From Oscheius dolichura (Eukaryota; Nematoda; Chromadorea; Rhabditida; Rhabditidae): a DNA stretch of 64,000 nucleotides. The stretch's first letter is position 1. Every line of letters starts with the position of its first letter. The notes beneath the pieces are model-generated. The model was not told the origin of the DNA. It did not search any database and saw only the letters and a program-made list of their open reading frames with translations. Positions 48,438 through 60,000 of the stretch are shown here, piece after piece. The position numbers and the translations under genes are program-made. The stretch spans positions 1,240,001 to 1,304,000 of the forward strand of contig OW051492.1 in the NCBI GenBank assembly GCA_932521035.1. The letters run 5' to 3'.

Positions 48438-49059
48438 TCAACTTTGCTGAAAGTATTTAAATGAGAAGATATTACGTGTATGGGAAAGATAATGTGAAGT
48501 TGTGAGAGCAAAGTTGTGAGAGAAAGAACAAATAGCCAGCACGACGAGTAAAATGAAAGAAGGAGTGAACTCGGAGAGGGAAAATCGGAAGACGCGGCAC
48601 ACCGGCGCTCATTATGAATTAAAATAAATTTTGATACTCTGCCAGTTGAATTCAACGTTCACTTCCTTCACAACTAGCCCTATTCCTGTACTTTTCTTGA
48701 CTGTAAAGTATTCGGCGCCTCGAATACCACCATAAACGCATGCTAAATCACCCGTTCCCACAAAATATCCTCATTTTGCAAGATTGGAAGGTGGTTTCAA
48801 CTTTGAAAACCGGGGTGGTCGCAGCGAAGCGAGACGGAATGATGCGTACTTTTCGAAGTCTCATTCCATTTGCTTCTCTAAAAAGCACATTTCTCTTGCT
48901 TTTCTAATGTTTTTCGCTCTGTTTTTTGCTATTGATTTTAGTAACAAGGACTAGAAGTAATTGACCTATGTAAAATTCAGAATAACAACAAAAATCTTAC
49001 GTATAACTTCACTTTTTCGTTCAAAGTAGCTTCAATCTTTTTTAGGGTAAATCGGTGCC
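48438..49059. promoter_or_regulatory. Divergent intergenic region between PSMG3-like gene and pinx-1
   Basis: About 620 bp with no supported exon, bounded by two outward-facing start codons. It presumably carries both promoters. No specific element identified. Confidence 0.45.
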
Positions 49060-50372
49060 ATGTCTCTTTTGGCGGAGCCGAGAAAAAAACAGAAAATCAG
49101 CATAGATCCGCGAAATCTTCAATGGAAAGATGATGACAACGTTAGTTCATATTTTTTATTGAGAATAGTTTTATTTTCAGAAGGTTTCAAAGAAAATGAT
49201 GGAAAAAATGGGCTGGTCAGATGGCAAAGGACTCGGAAAAAATAATCACGGCAATGTAGACGCAGTCAAACTCAACGCTAATCACAGTGGAAAAGGTAGA
49301 GTTTATATAACGTCGTTGTGCTATTGCCATTATCGTTTTCAGGATTAGGTGCTGACAAATTGGCTTCCTACGACACCACATGGATTGGACATCACGATGA
49401 TTTTGCTGATCTACTTGCTTCTTTGAATAAAAATAAACCGGAATCAAATGAGACGGAAGAAGAGAAAAAGGAGCGAGTGGAGAAAATTTCAATTGAGCTT
49501 AGCTCAAAGAGTGTTCGTCGTCGTATTCAGTAAGCCAATTGTATCATAATGGATTTCATTTTCAGCTACCAAAAATTCACTCGAATGAAGGACACCTCGA
49601 ATTACTCAGAGAAAGACAAAGCCGCAGTTCTTGGAGTTGGTTTGGGGCGTGCTAAACAAGATTCTGACGAAGATAGCAGTGTACAGTCAATTTTTTATAC
49701 ATATTATAATGTTTATTTAGGATTTAAAATCTGAGCCCGACGCCGTAGATCAGGGCAATACCACAGTGAGCAATCTTTCAGTAGGAGACTATTTTGCTGC
49801 TAAAATGGCTGCTCTCAAAGCTAAATCGCAAGTTTGTGCTGTTGCTCCAAAAGAGAAAAGTATTGTTGTAAAAATCGAAGTGGAAGACGAGAAGGTATTC
49901 GTTTCTTTTTATCTAGAAGGGTATTTCTTTTTAGAAAACTTCAGTTGTTGAGGTCGAGATAGAAAGTCAAGAGCAAGAAAGTGACAAAGACAGAAAAAAG
50001 CGTGAAAAGAAACTAAAAAAGCAGCAACAGCAAGCAAGTGAAAAGATTTCGGAAGAAAAGCCTGTGGAAGTAGAAGGCGATGGTGAAGCGGGTGAAAAAC
50101 CAAGAAAAGGAGAGAAGAGATTTCTCAAAGTGAAACTTCTAGAATGGCAACAAGAAGAAGACGTAAACTTTTTTTTTCTGTAATTATAAACATTCGTTTT
50201 GTAGGCTGCTAATATAAACAAAGAAACAGAAAAGCCTATTGAAGAAGAGATGACAGAAAAACAACGTCGTAAAATGGAAAAAAGACTCCGCAAAATGCAA
50301 GGTGCGCCGGAAGCAGCCGAAGTTGAAGAGGAGCCTAAGCCTAAAAAGAAGAAGAAGAGAAGTGATATTTGA
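49060..50372 (+). CDS. pinx-1: PINX1-like G-patch protein
   Basis: MSLLAEPRKKQKISIDPRNL is followed by KMGWSDGKGLGKNNHGN (G-patch), VDAVKLNANHSGKGLGADK, TTWIGHHDDFADLLASLNKN, FTRMKDTSNYSEKDKAAVLG, then Lys/Glu-rich C-terminal exons ending KKKKRSDI. The first 150 residues match the conserved PINX1 N-terminus (G-patch, then W..HHDDF..LL..LN, then R..K..S.YSE.DLA..LG). Known role: nucleolar rRNA/snoRNA processing with the Prp43-type helicase, and telomerase regulation in mammals. Six or seven short introns. The tail is low-complexity and basic, as in family members. Confidence 0.9.
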
Positions 50373-50493
50373 GGTCTGTTTTTTTCCTGTTACATTTGTT
50401 AAATCCTTGTTATTTTTTTAGTGAATAGATATTTTCACATTCTTGCAGTATGTATAATTCGAGTAACGGATACAAACAATAACAATAAATGGA

Positions 50494-51165
50494 TCAATAG
50501 GGCAGGTCGCTTGCCTGATTATTCTCAGGCGCTTCAACGTGTGGATGCCATGACCAACGCTTCCAATTCTTCAATAACATGATTAAATCAACCAGGAAAA
50601 GCGTAGAACAAATGAAAAGGGTTGCCTAAATAATTTGTTCATTTGGTTTATGGAAAACCTACGGAAGCTACAGCCGGAGTTTTCTCCCAGTCTGGATTAA
50701 CATCAGACCAATGGCTGGCACAGAAGATCCACATAAAAATTCCTCCACAGAAGAGTCCAAATAATAGGATCACGTAGAGGAAAATCTCCATAAAGAACCA
50801 TGGAGTCGAAGGGACACGATGATTCAGAGCCAGAACATAGCTGACCAGGAGGGTGAAGGCTACCACAATACCAGCCGAGGCAAAGAAAAGCGGCAGCCCT
50901 CTCTCATCACGAACAGGTTGAGAGATTCCTGTGAGGAGAAGAGCCAGAAAGCAGAAGACCTAAGGAAGGGTAACAAATTTTGTTTTCTATTTTTTTTATA
51001 ATTTATTTTCATAAAAATTCAGGAACAACTTACAATTTCAAGGCATTTAATAATACCCCGTGTACTGGACGGATATCTCTGATCCAGTAGCATCAATCTT
51101 CCGTTGATTTCCAGAACCTCTGGTGGCTGGTCGAGATGAACTTCGTCTTTTGCCTTCCAAGACAT
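50494..51165 (-). CDS. Four-helix MARVEL-like membrane protein
   Basis: Exon 1 (about 51036-51165): MSWKAKDEVHLDQPPEVLEI ... RGIIKCLEI. Exon 2 (50655-about 50960): FCFLALLLTGISQPVRDERG, IVVAFTLLVSYVLALNHRVP, FFMEIFLYVILLFGLFCGGI, FCASHWSDVNPDWEKTP. Exon 3 (50494-about 50625), after donor GTAGGT: ATLFICSTLFLVDLIMLLKN, HPHVEAPENNQASDLPY. This makes four membrane helices of MARVEL type with a short cytosolic N-terminus, about 190 aa. MARVEL proteins act in membrane apposition and vesicle trafficking. The paralogue is not identified. Confidence 0.75.
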
Positions 51166-51193
51166 TCACTACGCCTAAAATCCTGTATTTTTT

Positions 51194-51257
51194 TCTCTAG
51201 TTTTTAAAAATATGAAGAACACTAGTCTCTAGTTTTTAAAAATAGGAAGAACACTAG
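51194..51257 (+). repeat. 32-bp tandem duplication
   Basis: TCTCTAGTTTTTAAAAATAT then GAAGAACACTAG, directly repeated with one base change, just upstream of the MARVEL-like gene start. Confidence 0.9.
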
Positions 51258-52320
51258 AGCTAGTCAGAGAAGGAGAAGAAGCCTCTCTCGCACCGATGGT
51301 GTTTGTATTTTCGCGCGAGAGCAATGGCATATTTGTTTGAGGAGCGCGTAGAGTCCCCAAAGAGAGCAGTGCAGGGAGAGGACTCTAGTACTCGCACGAC
51401 GAAACGGAATAACCATACAAACAAACCTAATCCAATAGACGGGGGAGGAGAGCGACCGTCGGTTAATTATTACTGCTCATTAGGAGGGAGGGAAAGACAT
51501 GACTCACCTTTGGGGCGTTGTAGTATTTCGGTGATTCGATTTTTAATCCGTATGATCCCCGTACGGAGCCGATCTCTCCCCGTTCGCTTTCCTGTTTGGT
51601 CATTATGGAACTATAACTACTACCGGAACAACTTTATGTTTATGACCTCGTGTTTACTGTATCGTAAATGGGAAGAAGACGAATCTGACAATATGAATAC
51701 CAGTGAATAAAAATCAGTGGATAAATACAGTGTTCGGGTATTAGTAAAATATAAAATATTAGTCCGTTTCCAAAAGAAGATTCCAGAGTTCAGTCACCCT
51801 TTCGAAGTGGTTTCGAATAATAGATTGGAACTGCGGGGTGATATTTACATCAAAAGCAAGAGGCAAAGTAGAGCATCGAGGGATAGTAACCAGAAAATAG
51901 AACATGGTCATCCAACGAAACAATGTGGTAACCAATGGAAAGAAGGCGTTTGTCAATTGTTCTAGGGATATAGATTTGTCCCAGGATTCCTTTTTCCTTA
52001 TGGTTTCCCTCCATTGAATAGACGCATTCCGCAGGTGAGAATATTTTGAGTTCTTCCCAAAGAACACTGCTGAACATTGTTCCATAGCATGCCTGTTGAC
52101 GTAGGCGAAAACGCCACGAAGTTATTTCAATTTCTCCGCGCTACCAACGGGAGATATAGTCTAAAAGAAGAGTTGATGGTGGGGGATGTACCCAGTTGGT
52201 GTAGACTTGGGGTGTGGGATGGCTAAACGGAAATATCCTTAACTAATGGGTAGTTCTTACCAAACAAACAAGCTTCCAGTCTTCTATTGAATCCGAATCA
52301 AACATATGTCTCTGAAATTA
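51258..52320. other. Region without a confidently recognised gene
   Basis: Plus strand 51303-51710 is open for 135 codons but has no recognisable domain or splice context. Minus strand about 51840-52100 reads SWRFRLRQQACYGTMFSSVL, WEELKIFSPAECVYSMEG, GILGQIYIPRTIDKRLLSI, YHIVSLDDHVLFSGYYP; this looks protein-like but is unrecognised and has no complete gene model. Both may be remnants. Confidence 0.35.
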
Positions 52321-52325
52321 ACATT

Positions 52326-52452
52326 ATATCTCATGAGATATATTATCAGCGTGTTTGTCGAACGCATTGGTGCTCGCCATTTCCGCTATTGCCCTGGTTA
52401 GCGTTGTTTTTCCAGAATCCACATGGCCAAGAATTCCAACGTTTAGAGACAT
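52326..52452 (-). pseudogene. N-terminal stub of a selenocysteine-specific elongation factor (EEFSEC/SelB-like)
   Basis: After TTTGCAG the frame reads MSLNVGILGHVDSGKTTLTR, AIAEMASTNAFDKHADNISH, EI, stop. GHVDSGKT is the G1 P-loop, and ASTNAFDK matches the EEFSEC start (family: GHIDSGKT, ASTAAFDK). The expected continuation (RGITLDLG, G2, then DCPGH, G3) is absent, and no GT donor precedes the stop. The stub is about 42 aa of a protein normally near 500-600 aa. It is read as a truncated relic; a missed intron is less likely. Confidence 0.6.
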
Positions 52453-52779
52453 CTGCAAATGATAAAATTGAGCTACCATGAACATTCGGCAATCAACTTC
52501 GGCTCTATAATTGCAAAGATAATGTAAATACATTTAGAATGAAGTAAACATGAATAAAAACGAAGCATCATATAATCTTTACAATTTAATTGAACGAAAT
52601 AAATAATTAAAATATCACAGAATAAAGAAACATGGGCGTCTTGTAAATAAAGAAGCGTCCAGTTAAAGTCACCTTGAAATTAGCTTGGTAAATAGACGTC
52701 TGTAAATAAAGAATGCACATATAGAAAAATAAGTTTGATTCAGTTTTACTTCACCAACATCTAATGTTGCACTCACCTT

Positions 52780-53054
52780 TCAGACAGGGATTCCTAGAGT
52801 GATGCACAAGTAAAGTGTTCCAATACCCAGGAAAATTGATGCACCCACGGCAAGCATCAGTTCAAACCATATATCACGGTCTTGACGATGTGTGACCTAT
52901 AACTGTGGTAAAGGGAAAGTATCCAGCTAACCTCGTAATAGATGAATTTGGCTGTAAGAATTACTCCGGTTAGAAGAAATGTCGGAGTTGTCCACCACAC
53001 ATGATCCAAATGTACTCGAGCTTTGTCTGATTCTAGCATGTCAACATAGTCCAT
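52780..53054 (-). CDS. Small two-helix membrane protein, about 80 aa
   Basis: Exon 1: MDYVDMLESDKARVHLDHVW, WTTPTFLLTGVILTAKFIYY, E. Exon 2, after TTATAG: VTHRQDRDIWFELMLAVGAS, IFLGIGTLYLCITLGIPV, stop at 52780. Two hydrophobic helices are joined by a polar loop. The splice is phase-compatible. No family recognised; probably a conserved nematode small membrane protein. Confidence 0.65.
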
Positions 53055-53246
53055 TTTAGAAATTTCTGAAAATTATCCATTACATCTTATAGTGTATGTG
53101 ATTTCAAGGGCTAACTATTCTGCAAAATATAAAGAGCAAGCTAAATATATACTGTTGCTAAACAGAAGTCTAGATAAAAGCACACAATAGGTAAAAAGTA
53201 TTTAATAATCGGATAAAACTTGACAAACTAAATAAAACTAATGTAA

Positions 53247-53753
53247 TCAGGAGTCGTGAGAGGCGTTGCGACGTCCAAACCATCCAGTCTGCGATTCGTT
53301 GAGCTTCCTGTAGCCAAGTCGCTTAGAGATGCATCTTCTGGAAAATCAAGATGAACACACGTTAAAATGTAAGCTTACTTGCACCAGCAGAAAAGAATGC
53401 AGAGGAAGATCATCATCACGATGGCAGAGAATGCTCCAATTGCAGCAGGTGCTATGACATTCCTATGGTAGGGATCTTCCATCCAGGCGTTGTATTTGTT
53501 GCGGAGGTCGAGGTACTGGCGCCTTATGATGTCGATGTCTTCCTGAAAGCATGACAATACATTGAACAAGAAAATAAAGTACACTCACTAAAATTTGATC
53601 CTTGTTTTCGGTAGAAATCTCGACCTCCTCCGATGAAATCACGACCTCTCTTGATGGAACAGACGCAGCAAAATCTTTCCTCGTTTTGTCGATATTTCCA
53701 GTGAAAACAGCTCCCATCAGAAATGAGCAGACGAGTAACGAGCGGATGAACAT
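53247..53753 (-). CDS. Secreted/type-I single-pass membrane protein
   Basis: MFIRSLLVCSFLMGAVFTG signal peptide, then a polar ectodomain (RKDFAASVPSREVVISSEEV), EDIDIIRRQYLDLRNKYNAW, a membrane helix (AIGAFSAIVMMIFLCILFCW) and a short basic tail ending LNESQTGWFGRRNASHDS. Three exons, about 130 aa. Family not recognised. A damaged copy of its first exon lies about 500 bp upstream (54150-54290). Confidence 0.65.
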
Positions 53754-54149
53754 CTCTACGGGCAAGGAAGGCTGAAAAGAAAAATATAACTAGGAAGAGA
53801 AAAAGCAAAGGGCACAAAGATATCAGCTTTGCGGGAAACGATGAAATCGGTATAAAGAGAAGAACGAGCATGCACCCCACCTAGACAAATCCTTGGTGAA
53901 GTTCATGCTCATCAATTTTTTGGTCAACCTGTTGATTACTGGGCTGGCTAATATTATGTAAATGAAATTCAACCAAAGAAATAATATTCCAAATATACAG
54001 CAAAAGGTCACATGAGCAAATAGCAAAAGAACAATAATTTTGCGCTAGTTGTCCAATCCAGGAATGATTTACAAGTTATAGTTCAAACATCAATTCAATC
54101 ACCGCTTCTCAATCAGCAAAAAAACGTCAATCATTTCAACAAAGTCAAG

Positions 54150-54290
54150 CTAAGAATGAGCCCTTTCGAAATAGAAGTGGCAAAATCTTTTCGCATTTTT
54201 TTGTTATTTCGGGGAAAAATAGCTCCCATTAGAAATGAGAAGAGGAATAACGAGCCGATGAAGATAACAACTCTACAGGTAAAAATGAAA
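54150..54290 (-). pseudogene. Degenerate duplicate of exon 1 of the neighbouring type-I membrane protein gene
   Basis: Reads FIGSLFLFSFLMGAIF then KKMRKDFATSISKG, against FIRSLLVCSFLMGAVF and KTRKDFAASVPSRE in the intact gene at 53753. Similarity is also visible in DNA (GCTCCCATNAGAAATGAG). No downstream exons follow. Confidence 0.6.
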
Positions 54291-54644
54291 ACTATGAAAA
54301 AGGGAGAAATGATCAACAATAAGAAAATATGGAGCACTGGAATTGAAAATATTTTCATCCCATACTATCCTACCCTAATAATAGGCAGATCTCTGCCTGT
54401 CTGCAAGACCTGTCGTCTGTACGGATTGACAGGTCAAATGAGAGAGAAGCAGAAAGTTTCGACCGTTTGACCTTTTTCGACGGTCAACTCTTTTTCGACT
54501 GTCAAATTTGTAATCCAAACGCGGCCAAAGGCCGCCGGAGGCATACTGGTATAAAAGAATAAATTCAGATTCAGCGATTCCTTTGCTGCAAAATTTAACA
54601 CTTGTTTTGTCTTCCTCTTTGTAAATCTTCATTGCGGTATCCAC

Positions 54645-56172
54645 TCAATAGGTCAAGAAATTGTTACCACCACCTCCACCACCGGCAGCCGGTTTCTTCT
54701 TATCCGCACCGAAGCAATCCTTATTGACGACTGCCAGAGTCTGATAATTTGGATCATTTGTACCAACGACTTTATGATTGGTCGGCTTGACGGGAGCTTT
54801 GTTATTAGCTGCTGCTCCAGCTGGAGGCGCTTTCGCTTGGAAGATTTGATCGTTTGCGAGACCGGCCAACGTCTGGTAGTTCGGATCATTTGTTCCAACC
54901 ATCTTCTTGTCAGCAGGAACTTTTGGAGCGCCGCCGCCGCCTCCGCCACCACCGCCAGCTGGAGACTTCTGCTGGAAGACTTGGTCGTTTGCCAGGCCGG
55001 CCAGCGTCTGATAGTTGGGATCATTGGTGCCGACCATCTTCTTCTCAACAGGAACTTTTGGAGTACCGCCACCACCACCGCCGTCGCTGTTGCCCTAAAA
55101 CACATGTAAATTATTTATTATTTATGTTTTTCATCATGTTTTTTGCCTATTGGTTATTATAAAATCAATTTTATAACAATTCATCAAGAAAAAACAAAAC
55201 TAAAATCCTAAATAGACTAAAAAAAACAAAATCGAACCCTTGTTACAATGCCTGTCAAATTTTATTGCTCAAAAAGGAATAACAACTCATATTCCATTTT
55301 TCTTGAATGTTTTTTATCTCACAAATACACTTGTGCGTTCAAAATAAAAAAATTTATGCGACGAAGAGAAGACATTTCATTATTTTTCATCTTCTTTATA
55401 CTTTTAGACAAATTCCAATAAAAATGGCAAAACAGGAAGAAATGTTCTATTTTTCTTGTATGCATATGGGTTTGTAAGGTGTTGAATCATATTTACATTC
55501 TTTTTTCATTAATAATTCGATTCCTAAACTGTAGCTTCTAACAAGTATATTTCATTTTTAGCGATATATAAAAACAAGAATTTCTGTCTATTTTAGACTT
55601 CTTTCAGCTAAAATTGAAATTTACAAGAAAAACAGTTACCTTGTTCTGGAAGACTTGCTCATTAGCCAAGCCGGCCAGCGTCTGATAGTTGGGATCATTG
55701 GTACCGACCATTCCACCAGTAGGCGGCGGCTTCGGCTTACTACCGCCTGATTCAGATGCTCCTCCCTTGTTCGATCCGAATACTTGATCATTAGCTAAGC
55801 CGGCCAACGTCTGATAATTGGGATCCTGCGTATTAGCCATTCCGCCAGTCTTCGGCGCAACAATCTTCTTAGCCGGAGGGGGAGGCGGCTTACTCGCGTC
55901 GCCTCTACGACGTGCCTTGTCTAATTATTATTTTTCTTATATATATATATATTTTCCCTACTGTTACCTTTCGTCTCCGATCTCTTCCGTCGATGTTTCG
56001 GCTTCTTTATCGACTCCTCCTCTCCCGTTCCTTCTTCTTCCTCGTCCTCGTCGTCCTCCTCGTCGTCTTCTTCAGCCTTTCTCTTCTTCTTCTTAGTACA
56101 ACTGACGAGAGCCCAATGGCCAAAGAGACCATACAGCCAGAGGAATGCCAACATCTTGAGAATCATTTCCAA
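54645..56172 (-). CDS. Secreted disordered protein with five DPNYQTLAGLANDQVF repeats
   Basis: Exon 1 (about 55970-56172) has signal peptide MEMILKMLAFLWLYGLFGHW and then a highly charged stretch (Lys-rich, a long Glu/Asp run, then Arg/Lys). Exon 2 (55640-55919) has a Pro/Lys segment and repeats QDPNYQTLAGLANDQVFG and NDPNYQTLAGLANEQVFQ. Exon 3 (54645-55095) holds three more, the last modified to NDPNYQTLAVVNKDCFG, separated by Gly/Ala/Pro linkers. Splices are phase-compatible (GTAACA, GTAACT donors; AATTAG, TTTTAG acceptors). The motif is evenly conserved while the linkers are low-complexity, which suggests a short binding module presented repeatedly. No catalytic domain. Function unknown. 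Confidence 0.75.
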
Positions 56173-56221
56173 CTAAAAAATAAACAATTTTAAATCATCA
56201 TGATGTACGGCCGCTTGAATC

Positions 56222-56313
56222 GGCGCTCCCGCACCCGTAAATTCTCGGCAGCTCGAGGAAATGGCGCCTGGAGAACAAAGCGCGCAGCTGCCGAGTTTTT
56301 ACGGGTGCGCGCG
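56222..56313. repeat. Palindromic element P1, copy 12
   Basis: Arm CACCCGTAAATTCTCGGCAG, right CTGCCGAGTTTTTACGGGTG, 50 bp upstream of the repeat-protein start codon. Confidence 0.88.
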
Positions 56314-56622
56314 TGCGGAACGTCGGTCCAGAGGAAAACGGACCCAAGTAGACAAAAAAGCCATGAAGGACCGCTTATGAAAATGTAGTCAATAGCTATG
56401 AGACCTGCTGCCTTCACCGAAAGCTTTATTTACCATTTCTGACGGGAAAATACTAGCGAAAACAGGCAGATTTGGTTAATATCGTTGAGAGACCCGTCCG
56501 GGCCGTAGAGAAGACGAAGTCTGTCAAATAATGGTCTCTATCAATTGGATTACTGTAATCCTTAGGTCAAAACAGTTTGAGAGCGAAGAAGAAATCTCCT
56601 AGGGCTGGGCAGTAGATTTGTT

Positions 56623-56726
56623 GTGCCGCTGCACCCGTAAAATCTCGGCAGCTCATCAGCCCGAAGATTTGGTGCCGCTTGTCGAAGGCGATTCAGCTGC
56701 CGAGATTTTACGGGTGCAGCGGCGCC
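56623..56726. repeat. Palindromic element P1, copy 13
   Basis: Complete copy. Left GCCGCTGCACCCGTAAAATC, right GATTTTACGGGTGCAGCGGC; the arms pair perfectly over about 27 bp. Confidence 0.92.
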
Positions 56727-57002
56727 GGAAAACAACTCCTCCTGATCAGAAATAACCCATTTTTTTCTGAATTTTTACTGGTTATAGTATACTTCCAATA
56801 AAGAAAAACGAATCTTTATCCAAAAAACAATAATTAAACCACAGAAAAATGAGAGAAATATATGAAAATACGTGTGTGTGTGGATGTGGACATGAGCAAT
56901 TGGGATTGAGGCGGCAAATAATGTACAGACAGAGTGTGTGTGGAACCCGCATAGTCTGGCGTCTTTTGTCTTCTTCTTCTTCTTCTTTTTTTCCGGGGAA
57001 AA

Positions 57003-60000
57003 TTAACATTGTCCGGCCAGTTGGCCGATCAGCGACGGGGAGATGGTAAAGTCACTGGCCACGTAGAGGCCGTGCTCGATGATACGGAACGACGGGTTCA
57101 TGATGCTGATCGGCAGACCGCCCACATTGGACGGGATGTTCAGGACGACTCCCTGAAAATTTTTGAACATTTTTTCCCCTCATTTTTATATTTTTTATAG
57201 TTAAAAATATTTGATTTTATTATTTTGAGAAAAAAAAAGCAAAAAAAGATCGGCCAATCTGCTCCAAAACGGTCTTCTAAATGTTTCAAATTCAATCCTT
57301 CCCGCTCTTTGATTTTATTGCATTTTTCCCTTGAAATGTACTATTTTTATTCATTTTTCTTGATGATTATATTATTTTATGCTGTTTTACAACATTATAA
57401 TGAGAAAAATTTGATAAAAATATGATAAAAAGCGACTAAAAATGGTTTTACAAACGTGTGTGTAGAAAGTGCGCTAATATTCAAATGTATTTTTTTGAAA
57501 TTTTAATTTTCCCACCTTTTGAAGAGCATCATTAGCCAATTTTTGTAGCAGCTCCTTTCCGAGATTTCCTAAATTATCCAAAGCGTCCTGAGGCAGTCCG
57601 AGGGTTCCGGCACGATCGGTCAATTTCAGTTGGGTAATTTCGGCGGAGCCGGAAATTCTGTTGCCCTGTACTTGGGCGGCGATGACTACGGTAGCCGCGA
57701 TGGTTATTGTTCCGACCTTTAATTATTCCATTTCTTATTTTTAGGAGAGAGACAGGGTACCTTGTTGTTGGTACCGTCGATGTAGATATCAGCATCGGCG
57801 ATGAGGTCCAAAATAGCGGAACCGCCCTTCGCCTGGCTGAGGATTATTGACGGAGCACGGACGGTCCTAATCTGGATGGCAATCTTCTGGTTAGGGTACT
57901 TTTCTCTGAAAACGGAAGAGATATTGGTTTATCACTGTTTTAGCCCCATTTACGGAGAAATTTTACATAGAACCTAATATAATTTATACTGTATAAAATT
58001 CTCCATCTTTTCAGCTACCTTTTGATATATTAACGTCCAAATATTATCGAGAAATTCCTTCAGAAAATACGTTTTTTCCGCGAGTGCGCGCGCGCGCGAT
58101 TTGAAGTACGCTAACCGCGCGCCACTTTAAAATGGTCTACTAGAGTCATTTTTCCACTAATTTTTGAATTTTAATATATCAAAATGTAGCTCACAACCTG
58201 GCGAACAAGATGGAAACATAACAAAATGAGTTTGAACAAAATGCGCTTACCTAACAGCCGGTAGAATGTCCCCGAAGCAGATTCCCAGATCAGCCAGTCC
58301 CGAGTCGGCGTCCTGTCGTCTCTTCCTGTGTTTCTTGCCCAATGTCAAATGTCTCTTGCTCCTCTTCAAGAATGTCTTCGCCGCCGAGAGGACACGTCTC
58401 CTCCTCCGGGTGTCGTCCTTATCCTCCTCGTCTTCGATGTCCGTCGCCTCCAGGTCGTCGTCATCGTCGCTACACGTCGTCTTCAACAACTCGCCAATCT
58501 TCGGCGTGTCGGGTCCAATTCGGAACGAGAGAAATTGTTTCCTGTGCAGATGGTAGAATAGCGAATTGATGGTGTAGTCCGAGACGATGAATTCCGCCAT
58601 GTGGGTGTCGTAGGCCGCGGGGAAGGCGGTTGGGAACGGATAGAACGGAGTTCCACCCTGACCGTTGGGAGAGAATTCTCCGGTGAGATCGATGGTGAAG
58701 TCGTTATTTGTAGCATAGACATTGAGCAGCTGGACGGAGAGGTAGATATCGTTGAGTTTGGACTGAAAAAATGGGTTATTTCTGACCAGGGAGAGCGGCT
58801 TCCCCGTACCGCTGCACCCGTAAAATCTCGGCAGCTGAAGCGCCTTTAGGAAAGCGGTGCCAAATCTTCAGGCCGGCGCGCTGCCGAGAATTTACGGGTG
58901 CGGCGGCACCTCTTTCTCCACACCCGTCGGCAACTGGATCTTCTTTTATAAAACGCCGTTATTTTTTGAAGCTGCCAAGGTTTTACGGGTGCAGAACACC
59001 CCAAGCAGAGAGACCCTTCCCTTACCAGATCGAGATGAGCAGCCAACTGCTTGATAAAAGAGACAGGATCATCTTGAGCAGCCTGCTGAAGAGGACACTT
59101 GGAACAGCTTGGAGGTGGCTCATTAGGGGCCATGGCTCCCGCCACGGGAGGAGGTGGTGGCCGACGGGGCGCGGCACCAGTCCTACTGAACCCGACGGCA
59201 GTGTTCTGCTGCTGGATGAGCCCCTGCTGCGGGGAGGGGAATTGCCCATATTGGGGGATGGCCGCCGGTGGGGGTTGATACTGATGGACAGCTGGGGGCG
59301 GCGGCCCCTGTTGGTACTGCGGGGCTTGCTGGTACTGCTGGGGCTGTTGGACGGGCGGCGGGGCCTGGTAGATCTGTTGAGGACCGGCCGGCTGCCCATT
59401 GTGACGGACAGTCCGGTTGACAATCTGCTGGAAGATCTGCTTCTGGACGGCTTGTCTCTTTGACCGGGACACTGGCACATAGAGCTAGAAAATATCCAAT
59501 TTATGGAAAAGACCGCGAACCCACCACTTTTTGAACATTTCCAGAGGTACTGTAGGCCACGGCCCGGTAGGTCCTGACCCTGTCGGCCTGAGCCAGAGGG
59601 CTGAGTTGGCGCGAGACGCCGGCGGTCTGCCCTGTGGCGTATTGAGGAGCGGCAGCTCGAGCAGCGGCTCGTTTGCCTTGAATATAGCCAGCTTGGGGGA
59701 TTTGAGGAGCGGGGGCGGCTGCTTGAGGAGCTGGTGGAGCGGATCCGTAAGCCTGGTTAGGGATCTGGGGTGCTGGAGGGGCGGCAGGGCCGTAGGCAGC
59801 TTGGGGAATCTGTGGAGCAGGCGCTTGTGGAGCTGGAGCTTGGATAGTCGAGCTGACAGATGAGGGAAGGCGATTCGCACCGGCGCAGGTCGTCTGGCAC
59901 TGAAAAAAACAGATTTATAGCCGCTAATTTTAAGAAAATCGAGCAAAGCAGGGATGAAGAGCTAGTTCGCCCACACCCGTAAAATCTCGGCAGCGCGGCG

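Noticed and set aside
51303-51710. 135-aa plus-strand open frame
   Set aside because: No domain, no splice or codon evidence, Arg/Ser-rich low-quality composition. Kept only as a comment in the region entry.
54150-54358. Independent small membrane protein gene
   Set aside because: Its recognisable part is a copy of a neighbouring gene's first exon, with no further exons.
54653-55109. 150-aa minus-strand frame and 111-aa plus-strand frame over the repeat protein
   Set aside because: Shifted and antisense readings of the repeated motif; they have no signal peptide, and repeats keep frames open.
58266-59463. Long plus-strand frames opposite the BPI-like insert (165 and 96 aa)
   Set aside because: They mirror the Pro/Gln-rich and acidic coding sequence on the minus strand; composition explains the openness.
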